A stretch of 64,000 nucleotides of DNA from Rhodoferax sp. AJA081-3 (lineage in GTDB: Bacteria > Pseudomonadota > Gammaproteobacteria > Burkholderiales > Burkholderiaceae_C), in contig NZ_CP059068.1 of assembly GCF_017798165.1 (NCBI RefSeq), forward strand, positions 2,356,001 to 2,420,000, given 5' to 3'. How positions within the stretch are numbered: position 1 is the first letter of the stretch; the number at the start of each line of letters is the position of its first letter. The notes beneath the pieces are model-generated. The model had not been told where the DNA came from. It saw nothing but the letters and a program-made list of their open reading frames with translations, and made no database searches. Positions 42,011 through 49,527 of this stretch are shown one piece after another. The position numbers and the translations under genes were made by a program.

Positions 42011-42883
42011 CTAGGCTGTGTGGTCCGTGAGTGTGCCCAGGGGCAGCTGGTGCAGTTCGGCCAGCAGGCGGGCCAGTGCGCGGCCGGCCGCATCCAGCAC
42101 GGCACGCCCCTTGTCGGCTGTGGCATGGGCCGCATTGCCCACGGCACCGTGCGGGTTGTAATCCTGCATCTGCCAGCCCAGCTTGGCGCTTTTGCCGTTG
42201 CCCAAAATGGTGAACTTTTGCGCACGGTCTTCCGAGGTGGAGGCAAAGTTTTGTGCCTGCGCCATGTCCACCAGCTGCGGCGCCAGCGCCAGCATCATCG
42301 AGGTCTCGATGTCACCGGCATGGATGCCAAAGCGGTGCTCGTGGGCGCTGAAGAGGGCATTCACATCCTCACCCTGCGGCCCCAAGAGCGGCAGACCGAA
42401 CCAGTTCACGCTGTAGACCAGCATGCCCAGACGGGCGCGCAGGTCGCGGGCCACGATGTCCATCACACCCACCTGGCCGCCATGGGAATTGAGCAACACC
42501 AGCTTCTTGATACCGCTGGCGGCCACACTTTCACCAATATCGGTCCACAGGCGAATCGTGGTTTCGGCCTTCAGTGTCAGCGTGCCGGCAAAACGGGCGT
42601 GCTCGGGGCTCAGGCCCACGGCCTGGGTCGGCAAAAAGAGGGCTGGAACATCGGCAGCCAGATGGGGCAACGCGGCGCTGACGACACCATCGACCAGCGC
42701 GCTGTCCACTTTCAGTGGCAGGTGGGGCCCGTGCTGCTCGGTGGCGGCCACCGGCAACACCGCAATCAGCTGCGCCAAAGCACCGCTGGCCTTGCACCGG
42801 GCAAAGTCCTTCGTGCTCCAGTCGGCCCAGTAGCGGGATGGCGACGCAGTGGGCAAGGCGGAGGTGGCGGAAGCTTCGGGCAT
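42011..42883 (-). CDS. Creatininase-family amidohydrolase
   Basis: This 290-residue protein has the metal-binding pattern E49-x-H51-x2-H54 (ATEQHGPHLPLKVD) and D60, the NSHGGQVG loop and the DIETSMMLAL segment. The family includes creatinine amidohydrolase, MftE and FAPy deformylase. A role in riboflavin-related or creatinine-like degradation cannot be settled. The gene is divergent from the DUF167 gene, which is now cut off from it by an IS. Confidence 0.85.
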   Translation of the reverse strand: MPEASATSALPTASPSRYWADWSTKDFARCKASGALAQLIAVLPVAATEQHGPHLPLKVDSALVDGVVSAALPHLAADVPALFLPTQAVGLSPEHARFAGTLTLKAETTIRLWTDIGESVAASGIKKLVLLNSHGGQVGVMDIVARDLRARLGMLVYSVNWFGLPLLGPQGEDVNALFSAHEHRFGIHAGDIETSMMLALAPQLVDMAQAQNFASTSEDRAQKFTILGNGKSAKLGWQMQDYNPHGAVGNAAHATADKGRAVLDAAGRALARLLAELHQLPLGTLTDHTA

Positions 42884-42969
42884 GTGTGTGGCGAAAGGGG
42901 CAGTCCAACGGAGCAGCCATGGTAACGCGCTATGGTGTCAAAAACCACCGCAGTATCATGCCGCCATGA

Positions 42970-44432
42970 GAGCCTGTCAGAAATTTTGTGTGCGAGGCAT
43001 AACATGTCAACAAGGAGCATGAATGCCAAGCAAGACAAAGAGCGCCACGGTGGCGGACAACGCAACACAACTTCAAATCCCAGCCGAGTTGCTGGACCAA
43101 CTGGTGACCGGCCCCATGACAGCCGGTCAAGTCCAGGGACTGTTTGACCAGTTCAAAAAGGCCGTGCTGGAGCGGGCACTGGCTGGAGAAATGAGCCATC
43201 ACCTGGGCTACGCGCCGGGCAAGGCCAAACCCGAGGGAGCGCCTGCAAACCACCGCAACGGCAAAAGCGCTAAGACGGTACTGACCGATGCAGGAGCCCT
43301 GCGCATTGACGTCCCGCGCGACCGGGAAGGCACGTTCGAACCCCAACTCATCGGCAAACACGAGCGCCGTTTCACCGGCTTTGACGACAAGATCATCGCC
43401 ATGTACGCGCGTGGCATGACCGTGCGCGAGATACAGGCGTTTTGAGCGAGATGTACTCGGTCGATGTATCGCCCGACCTCATCAGCCGCGTGACTGACGA
43501 AGTCATGAGCGAGGTGACAGCCTGGCAGAGCCGCCCATTGGAATCCATGTACCCGGTGGTGTTCTTCGATGCGCTGCGCGTCAAGATTCGTGAGGACGGG
43601 GTGGTGCGCTCCAAGGCCGTGTACTTGGCCCTGGGCGTGCTGGCCGATGGCAGCCGCGACATCCTGGGGATCTGGGTCGAGAACACCGAAGGGGCCAAAT
43701 TCTGGATGAAAGTGTTCAACGATTTGAAGACCCGAGGTGTGCAGGATATCCTGATTGCCGTCACCGACGGGCTCAAAGGCATGCCAGAGGCCCTGGGCGC
43801 GGTGTTCCCGGCCACGACACTGCAAACGTGCATCGTGCACCTGATACGCAACAGCCTGGACTTTGCCAGTTGGAAGGATCGCAAGGCGCTGGCTGCGGCC
43901 ATCAAACCCATCTACACGGCGGTGAGCGCAGAGGCAGCACAGGCTGAACTCGATGCATTTGAGGCAGGTCCCTGGGGCCAGAAGTTCCCCACCGTGGTGG
44001 GAGCCTGGCGCAGGGCTTGGGACAGAGTGATTCCCTTCTTTGCGTTCCCGCCCGAGGTACGCCGTGTGATCTACACGACCAATGCCATTGAGAGCGTAAA
44101 TGCCAGACTGCGCAAGATCATCAAGTCCAGAGGACACTTCCCCAGTGACGATGCGGCCACCAAGCTGATCTGGCTGGCACTGCGCAACATTACCGAGGAT
44201 TGGGGACGTGCGGCTAACCACTGGAAATCAGCCATGAACCAGTTTGCCATCCTCTACGGCGACAGGTTCACGCAGCCCACTCACGGGGGTGCAAAATGAA
44301 GGAGCTGAACCCTGCCACTCAGGGTTCTACCGGGGGGGGCCTCCGGCGGCCTGGCAGGGGCCTTAGTTTGAATAAAATTTACCCATCAGCTGATTTCTGA
44401 AACCGCCTCACACACAGAAATTCTGACACTCC
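42970..44432 (+). mobile_element. IS256-family insertion sequence
   Basis: This 1463-bp element has imperfect terminal inverted repeats: TGTCAGAAATTTTGTGTGCG onwards (42975-42998) matches the complement of 44405-44428 at 21 of 24 positions. It is flanked by a perfect 9-bp target duplication, CCGCCATGA (42961-42969 and 44433-44441). The duplicated target contains the ATG of the DUF167 gene, so the insertion landed on its start codon. Between the transposase stop and the right end, CCCTGCCA (44310-44317) and TGGCAGGG (44352-44359) can pair, in competition with a perfect AACCCTG-CAGGGTT hairpin (44308-44326). Confidence 0.88.
43023..44299 (+). pseudogene. IS256-type transposase, broken by a one-base frameshift
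   Basis: Two frames, 43023-43445 (140 aa) and 43442-44299 (285 aa), together give a full IS256 transposase. The first ends GMTVREIQAF and the second begins SEMYSVDVSPDL, which normally run on as QAFLSEMYS. The DDE residues are in the second part (FFDALRVKIRE, AVTDGLKG, NAIESVNARLR). A lost base near 43440-43443 explains the break. The sequence GCGTTTTGA is not a classic slippery heptamer, so a programmed shift is unlikely but not excluded. The start is preceded by AAGGAG. Confidence 0.85.
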
Positions 44433-44437
44433 CCGCC

Positions 44438-44752
44438 ATGACCCCAAGCCGCCCCCGCAATGCCACCGGCGACACGTTTTTTGCGTGGGATGGCGACACC
44501 CTCGTCGTCAACATTCTGGGCAAACCTGCCGCCAGCAAGGACGCCATTGGCAAACCCATGGGCACACAACTCAAGGTCAGCGTCACCGCCGCGCCCAAGG
44601 ACGGCAAAGCCACGGACCATATGGTTCGTTTCCTGGCCCCACTCTTTGGTGTGGCCGTGGCCGACATTGAAGTGGTGTTTGGCCAGGAAAGTATTCACAA
44701 GCAGCTGCGTATCAAGGCGCCCAAGAAGCTGCCGGCCGTCTTTTCAGTCTAG
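44438..44752 (+). CDS. DUF167/YggU-family protein
   Basis: This 104-residue protein matches the family core (LVVNILGKPAASKDAIGKPM, KLKVSVTAAP-type segment with KDGKA, a HKQLRIK end). Its function is unknown. The ATG lies within the target-site duplication of the IS, so the coding region is intact but its native upstream sequence was moved 1.5 kb away. Expression now depends on sequence in the IS end. Confidence 0.82.
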   Translation: MTPSRPRNATGDTFFAWDGDTLVVNILGKPAASKDAIGKPMGTQLKVSVTAAPKDGKATDHMVRFLAPLFGVAVADIEVVFGQESIHKQLRIKAPKKLPAVFSV

Positions 44753-44839
44753 TCTTGGTCGATGCCACAATGGCGTGCTGACCCGCGGTGTACCGCACCG
44801 CGGCGGAACTTTTAGGCTGCCACAAGCTCCCAAATTGCA

Positions 44840-47107
44840 ATGACCCACGCTTCTGTATCCCCGCCCAAGCGCCCTGGCGCACCCCGTTTGTCCTCCGTTC
44901 CCTTGCGAATTGCTATATTTTTTATAGCTGTATGCTCAATATTGACGGGGGCTAATGCCCAAATTCTCTTAAAGGGCACCGCCCAAACCGGCACCGTGTC
45001 GGCCGTTGTGCAAACCGAGCAGGTGCGCGCCGAACTGCTGGCCCATGCGCCCGATGGCATTGATCCCGGCAAAACGGTATGGCTGGGCCTGCAACTCAAA
45101 CACCTGCCGCACTGGCACACCTACTGGACCAATCCCGGCGACTCCGGCCTGCCCACTACCCTGCAATGGAACCTGCCAGCGGGCCTGACCGCCGGTGACA
45201 TTGCCTGGCCCACACCCCGGCGTATTCCGGTGGGCAGCATGGCCAACTTTGGGTACGAAGACACGGTGTTGCTGCCCGTGCCGCTGACCGTGGGCAAGGA
45301 TTTCAAACCCGGCGCCAACGGCATGCTGGAAGTGGGCCTGACCGCCAACTGGCTGGTCTGCCGCCAGGAATGTATTCCGCAGGAAGGCAAGTTTGTGCTG
45401 CAGGTGCCCGCCCAGGGCTCCACCGCAAGCCATGGCTCGGCCTTTGAAGCCAGCCGCGCCGCCAGCCCCCAGGCCCTGACCGGTTCTGCACAGGCCAAGC
45501 TGCAGGGTGATGCCATGGTGGTCAGCGTGAGCGGCCTGCCCGCCAGCTGGAGTGGCCGTGCGCTACAGGTTTTCCCGGAAACCGCGCATATTGTGGAGCC
45601 GGTCACCACGCCCCAAGCCAGCGACGCGGTGGGCACTGGCGCGGCCTCCGCCGGCACGCCGCCCACCCAGGCCTGGAGCAATGGTGTGTGGAGCGCCCAC
45701 TTCCCGCTGTCCACCCAACGCGAGTCCGCACCCGCCAACCTGCCCGTGGTGCTGGTGCTGGGCACAGAGAGCCTGCGCACCGTAGCCACCATCAGCGGAA
45801 CCTGGCCCGCAGTGGGGGCCACCACCCCGGTAGCCGCGGCCACTACCCCAGCCCTGCAACCGGTCACCGCGGATACGGGCGGCCTGGGCGCCTGGGGCCT
45901 GGCCCTGCTGGCAGCCGTGCTCGGTGGATTGATCCTGAATCTGATGCCCTGTGTGCTGCCGGTGCTGGCCATCAAGGTACTGGGTTTTGCACGCCACAGC
46001 GAACACAGCCGCGCCTCACAACGGGCCCAGGGCCTGGCCTACACGGCCGGTGTGGTGTTGTCATTTGTGGCCCTGGGCGCCCTGATGCTGGCTTTGCGCG
46101 CCAGTGGTGAACAACTGGGCTGGGGCTTTCACCTGCAGTCACCCGCCGTGCTGGCCGCACTGGCCACGCTGTTCACGCTGTTGGGCCTGAACCTGGCCGG
46201 TGTGTTTGAGATCGGTAGCCTCTTGCCCCACAGCGTTGCCAGCATGCAGGCCCGCCACCCGGTGGTGGACGCGTTTTTGTCCGGCGTGTTGGCCGTGGCC
46301 ATTGCGTCGCCCTGCACCGCGCCCTTCATGGGCGCCTCCTTGGGTTACGCCATCAGCCTGCCCGCTGCGCAGGCCCTGGGCATTTTTGCCGCGCTGGGCC
46401 TGGGCCTGGCCCTGCCCTTCCTGGCCGCTGCCTGGGTGCCCGCGGTCGGCAACTGGCTGCCCCGCCCTGGCGCGTGGATGGACACGCTGCGCCGCTTCAT
46501 GGCCTTTCCCATGCTGGCCACCGTGGTCTGGCTGGTCTGGGTGCTGGGCCATCTGAGTGGTGTCGACGGCGCGGGTGCCCTGCTGGCCCTGCTGCTGACC
46601 CTGAGCCTGCTGGTCTGGTCGCTGAACCTGGAGGGGCGCAGCCGGACCGTATTCGCTTCTATTTCAATAGCAGCACTGCTAGGTTTGACAGGGGCTATTG
46701 GCCCATTGGTCATAAAGACCGAGGACAACACAACGGCAAGCACCGGCGCCAGCAGCCTTGCATCCACTGCGTTATGGCAGGCCTGGGCACCCGGCAAGGT
46801 TGAGGCTGAGCTGGCCGCGGGCCGTCCGGTGTTTGTGGATTTCACGGCGGCCTGGTGCATCACCTGCCAGTACAACAAGAAGACTACCTTGGCCAATGCA
46901 GAGGTGCTCGCCGACATGCGCGCGCGCAACGTGACCCTGCTGCGCGCCGACTGGACACGCCGCGACCCCGCCATCACCGTGGCCCTGGAGGCCCTGGGCC
47001 GCAGCGGTGTGCCGGTCTATGTGCTGCACCAGGCCGGCAAGGCGCCGGTGGTGTTCTCCGAAATACTGGACGCCCAGGCGCTGCGCTCCGCGCTGGCAGC
47101 GCTTTAA
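44840..47107 (+). CDS. DsbD/ScsB-like thiol-disulfide interchange protein
   Basis: This 755-residue protein has a signal peptide (about 1-40), an N-terminal periplasmic domain (residues about 45-345), a DsbD-type membrane domain with eight or so helices (NLMPCVLPVLAIKVLGF with redox Cys, and SPCTAPFMGASLG), and a C-terminal thioredoxin domain with AAWCITCQYN. It would pass electrons from cytoplasmic thioredoxin to periplasmic partners. Two copies of the dispersed repeat lie within it: residues about 23-42 (signal-peptide core) and 605-622 (a membrane helix). Start by the ATG at 44840. Confidence 0.87.
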   Translation: MTHASVSPPKRPGAPRLSSVPLRIAIFFIAVCSILTGANAQILLKGTAQTGTVSAVVQTEQVRAELLAHAPDGIDPGKTVWLGLQLKHLPHWHTYWTNPGDSGLPTTLQWNLPAGLTAGDIAWPTPRRIPVGSMANFGYEDTVLLPVPLTVGKDFKPGANGMLEVGLTANWLVCRQECIPQEGKFVLQVPAQGSTASHGSAFEASRAASPQALTGSAQAKLQGDAMVVSVSGLPASWSGRALQVFPETAHIVEPVTTPQASDAVGTGAASAGTPPTQAWSNGVWSAHFPLSTQRESAPANLPVVLVLGTESLRTVATISGTWPAVGATTPVAAATTPALQPVTADTGGLGAWGLALLAAVLGGLILNLMPCVLPVLAIKVLGFARHSEHSRASQRAQGLAYTAGVVLSFVALGALMLALRASGEQLGWGFHLQSPAVLAALATLFTLLGLNLAGVFEIGSLLPHSVASMQARHPVVDAFLSGVLAVAIASPCTAPFMGASLGYAISLPAAQALGIFAALGLGLALPFLAAAWVPAVGNWLPRPGAWMDTLRRFMAFPMLATVVWLVWVLGHLSGVDGAGALLALLLTLSLLVWSLNLEGRSRTVFASISIAALLGLTGAIGPLVIKTEDNTTASTGASSLASTALWQAWAPGKVEAELAAGRPVFVDFTAAWCITCQYNKKTTLANAEVLADMRARNVTLLRADWTRRDPAITVALEALGRSGVPVYVLHQAGKAPVVFSEILDAQALRSALAAL
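44908..44965 (+). repeat. Dispersed GGGGGCTA repeat, copy 5 (signal peptide of DsbD-like)
   Basis: TTGCTATATTTTTTATAGC followed by TTGACGGGGGCTAATGCCC. In frame it encodes RIAIFFIAVCSILTGANAQI, the hydrophobic core and cleavage site of the signal peptide. The stem arm (GCTATA...TATAGC) is perfect. Confidence 0.75.
46652..46706 (+). repeat. Dispersed GGGGGCTA repeat, copy 6 (membrane helix of DsbD-like)
   Basis: TCGCTTCTATTTCAATAGC followed by TTGACAGGGGCTATTGGCCC. In frame it encodes most of VFASISIAALLGLTGAIGPL, the last membrane helix before the thioredoxin domain. It is more diverged than copy 5. Confidence 0.6.
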
Positions 47108-47116
47108 ACCGCCGCC

Positions 47117-47527
47117 ATGGACGCTGAAGCAGGCGACATCGCCCATATCCTGGCCCACTGCCGCACCGTGGCCGTGGTCGGCCTGTCGCCCAAGCCCCAC
47201 CGCGACAGTTTTGCCGTGAGCCGTTACATGCAGGCCCAGGGCTGGCGCATCGTGCCCATCAACCCCAATGCCAGCAACATCCTGGGCGAGACGGCCTACC
47301 CCACCTTGACAGAGGCGGCGCGCCACCACCGCATTGAGCTGGTGAACGTGTTTCGCAACAGCGCCGACGTGCCGCCGGTGGTGGACGAGGCGATTGCCGT
47401 TGGGGCGCAGGCGGTGTGGCTGCAGATGGGGGTGGTGCACGATGGTGCCGCCCAAGAGGCTCGCGACGCCGGGCTGCGTGTCGTGCAAAACAAGTGTTTG
47501 ATGGTGGAGCACAGGCGGCTTCTCTGA
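47117..47527 (+). CDS. CoA-binding (YccU-type) protein
   Basis: This 136-residue protein has a Rossmann fold with the CoA-binding family motifs (TVAVVGLSPKPHRDSFAVSRYM, YPTLTEA, LQMGVVHDGAAQEARDAGLRVVQNKC). It binds CoA or nucleotide cofactors; its role is unknown. It lies nine bp after the DsbD-like gene and is followed by a 468-bp gap. Confidence 0.87.
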   Translation: MDAEAGDIAHILAHCRTVAVVGLSPKPHRDSFAVSRYMQAQGWRIVPINPNASNILGETAYPTLTEAARHHRIELVNVFRNSADVPPVVDEAIAVGAQAVWLQMGVVHDGAAQEARDAGLRVVQNKCLMVEHRRLL

Positions 47528-47995
47528 AGTGGGATTTTTGGCGGTTGCGGGACCTCGCTTTTTTGACAGCCCACTCCCCCAGCCCCTCGCCCCGCCGGGC
47601 GAGGGGAGCCTTTTCAACAGCCGATTTTGGATAAGCGCTCCGGCTGCGACCTTACAGGCGCATTGGTGCGGTACTCCGCAGCGCGCGCCGTGTTTCTGAC
47701 GCGGCGGTCGTAGTCAACGGCGCTGTGCAGGCATGCCAACACTGGCCGCTGCGCGTGCCAGCGGCTCCGCGCAGACCCGGCGGCGACCACTACGACCGTT
47801 GGAACGCAGCCGAGGTGTCCAAGCCCGTAACGCGACCGCACTCGCGTAGCCCGTAGCCGGCGCGAACACCTCAAATCGGCTGTTAAAGGCTCCCCTCGCC
47901 CAGCGGGGCGAGGGGCTGGGGGAGTGGGTTGTTAAAAACCACGGCAGTGAACCAAGCACAAAGGTCAACGAACCAGTCCTGCGACAATCAGAACC
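47528..47995. other. 468-bp gap holding a large palindromic element
   Basis: No gene is seen. Almost all of it is the near-symmetric element at 47560-47938; the remainder is the start region of hemE. A long antisense frame crossing into hemE has no family character and is a shadow. Confidence 0.65.
47560..47938. repeat. 379-bp element with long inverted terminal repeats
   Basis: Arms of about 70 bp (47560-47630 and 47872-47938) are near-perfect reverse complements. Each arm contains a perfect 10-bp hairpin, CCCCTCGCCC-N4-GGGCGAGGGG (47583-47606 and 47892-47915). Inside, CGGCTGCG (47641-47648) pairs with CGCAGCCG (47805-47812), and GGTCGTAGT (47706-47714) with ACTACGACC (47789-47797). The outer and innermost pairs share a centre near 47750. 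It has no gene and may be a MITE-like element or a structured RNA. Confidence 0.7.
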
Positions 47996-49141
47996 ATGAC
48001 CGACACCACCTTCGCCAACCACCACAACCCCACCTTCCTGCAAGCCTGCCTGCGCCAGGCCACGGCCCACACCCCCGTCTGGCTGATGCGCCAGGCTGGA
48101 CGTTATTTGCCCGAATACCTGGCCACCCGGGTCAAGGCTGGCAACAGCTTCATGGGCCTGGCCACGAATGTGGACTACGCCACCGAAGTCACGCTGCAGC
48201 CGCTGGACCGTTACCCGCTGGACGCTGCCATTTTGTTCAGCGACATCCTGACCATTCCCGACGCCATGGGCCTGGGCCTGAGTTTTGGCGTGGGTGAGGG
48301 CCCGCGTTTTGCCCACCCCGTGCGGGATGAGGCCGCTGTTGCCAAGCTGGCCGTGCCCGACCTGGACAAACTGCGTTATGTGTTTGACGCCGTGTCCTCC
48401 ATCCGCAAGGCGCTGACCCGCCCCGATGGCAAAAGCCGCGTGCCACTGATCGGTTTCTCGGGCAGCCCGTGGACGCTGGCCTGTTACATGGTGGAAGGCG
48501 CGGGCTCCAGCGACTACCGCCTGGTCAAGACCATGCTGTACAGCCGCCCGGACCTGATGCACCGCATTCTGGCCACCAACGCGGACTCGGTGGCCGCTTA
48601 CCTGAATGCCCAGATCGACGCCGGCGCCCAGGCCGTGATGATTTTTGACAGCTGGGGCGGTGTGCTGGCCGACGGTGCCTTCCAGGAATTCAGCCTGGCC
48701 TATACGGCACGGGTGCTGGCACAACTGAAAAAGACCCATACCGACGCCGCGGGCAACACCGTGACCATCCCCCGCATCGTGTTCACCAAGGGCGGTGGCC
48801 TGTGGCTGCAGGAGATGGCGGCGCTGGAATGCGAGGTGCTGGGCCTGGACTGGACCGTCAACCTGGGCAAGGCCCGCGCGGCCATCGGCGGTGTAGAGAA
48901 TGGCCCGGGCAAGGCGCTGCAGGGCAATATCGACCCCAATGTGTTGTTTGCCCAGCCAACCCAGATCGAGACCGAAGTGGCGCGTGTGCTGGACAGCTTT
49001 GGCACGCCCTACCAGGGCACGGGCACCGGCCCCACACACATTTTCAACCTGGGCCACGGCATCAGCCAGTACACCCCACCCGAACATGTGGCGGCGCTGG
49101 TGGACGCCGTGCACCGCCATTCCCGTGCTCTGCGGACCTGA
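47996..49141 (+). CDS. hemE: Uroporphyrinogen decarboxylase HemE
   Basis: This 381-residue enzyme turns uroporphyrinogen III into coproporphyrinogen III in heme synthesis. Conserved motifs are [15 protein letters not shown], the [12 protein letters not shown] strand, [22 protein letters not shown] and NLGHGI near the end. Length is a little above E. coli HemE (354), mainly through inserts at about 215-235. The start ATG at 47996 is the only good one. It is a monocistron between a palindromic element and the priA leader. Confidence 0.96.
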   Translation: MTDTTFANHHNPTFLQACLRQATAHTPVWLMRQAGRYLPEYLATRVKAGNSFMGLATNVDYATEVTLQPLDRYPLDAAILFSDILTIPDAMGLGLSFGVGEGPRFAHPVRDEAAVAKLAVPDLDKLRYVFDAVSSIRKALTRPDGKSRVPLIGFSGSPWTLACYMVEGAGSSDYRLVKTMLYSRPDLMHRILATNADSVAAYLNAQIDAGAQAVMIFDSWGGVLADGAFQEFSLAYTARVLAQLKKTHTDAAGNTVTIPRIVFTKGGGLWLQEMAALECEVLGLDWTVNLGKARAAIGGVENGPGKALQGNIDPNVLFAQPTQIETEVARVLDSFGTPYQGTGTGPTHIFNLGHGISQYTPPEHVAALVDAVHRHSRALRT

Positions 49142-49251
49142 TCTTTCTGGCATAAGTTTCCTACCATTGATTGGAGCCAAAACCAAATCGGGCGATGGCA
49201 CTTATGCACAAAAATAGGGTGTGCCTGTGCGGACTATCCCGCATGGGGGCA

Positions 49252-49280
49252 ACAAGCGCTATGAAAGCAATAGCGCTTGT
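49252..49280 (+). repeat. Perfect 11-bp hairpin, truncated repeat copy
   Basis: ACAAGCGCTAT (49252-49262) pairs with ATAGCGCTTGT (49270-49280) around GAAAGCA. The GCTAT...ATAGC core is that of the arm of the dispersed repeat, but no GGGGGCTA block follows, so this is a truncated relative or an independent hairpin, perhaps a terminator for hemE. Confidence 0.5.
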
Positions 49281-49388
49281 AAGTTATTGATTCATAAGGA
49301 ATTCAAACTTTGCTTTTTTTCCGGGCATTCCAGCCAAAGCCTTGATTTTCAAGGCCTCGCGGGGTCTCAAGACAAGATATCAACAAAG

Positions 49389-49397
49389 TTATCCACA
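49389..49397 (+). promoter_or_regulatory. Single DnaA box upstream of priA
   Basis: TTATCCACA is a perfect consensus DnaA box, 131 bp before the priA start. It is alone, so it is not an origin; it could link priA expression to DnaA, or be chance. Confidence 0.35.
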
Positions 49398-49527
49398 GAA
49401 ACACTGGGTTAGGTGCAAAGTCTTTTCAAATCAAGCACTTAGCCCTGATTTCGCAAGTCAACATCAATAATTTCACTCAAGTGGCCTTTTGCACCATGCC
49501 CCACCGCGCAGCCGCCCGCCATCGCCC

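Larger units (their letters stand above)
49142..49527. other. 386-bp gap between hemE and priA
   Basis: No gene is seen. It has a strong hairpin at 49252-49280, a perfect DnaA box at 49389-49397 and an AT-rich stretch (about 49300-49470) that is unlike its surroundings. It is probably the priA promoter region. Confidence 0.5.

Noticed and set aside
43208-44221. 337-residue minus-strand frame inside the IS
   Set aside because: It is the antisense of the transposase; IS256 elements have one gene.
47714-49201. 495-residue open frame opposite hemE
   Set aside because: It is the antisense of a highly conserved enzyme in GC-rich DNA, has no family character or start site, and is explained by codon bias.
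49389-49397. Replication origin suggested by a perfect DnaA box
   Set aside because: Only one box is present and neither dnaA, dnaN nor gidA is near.
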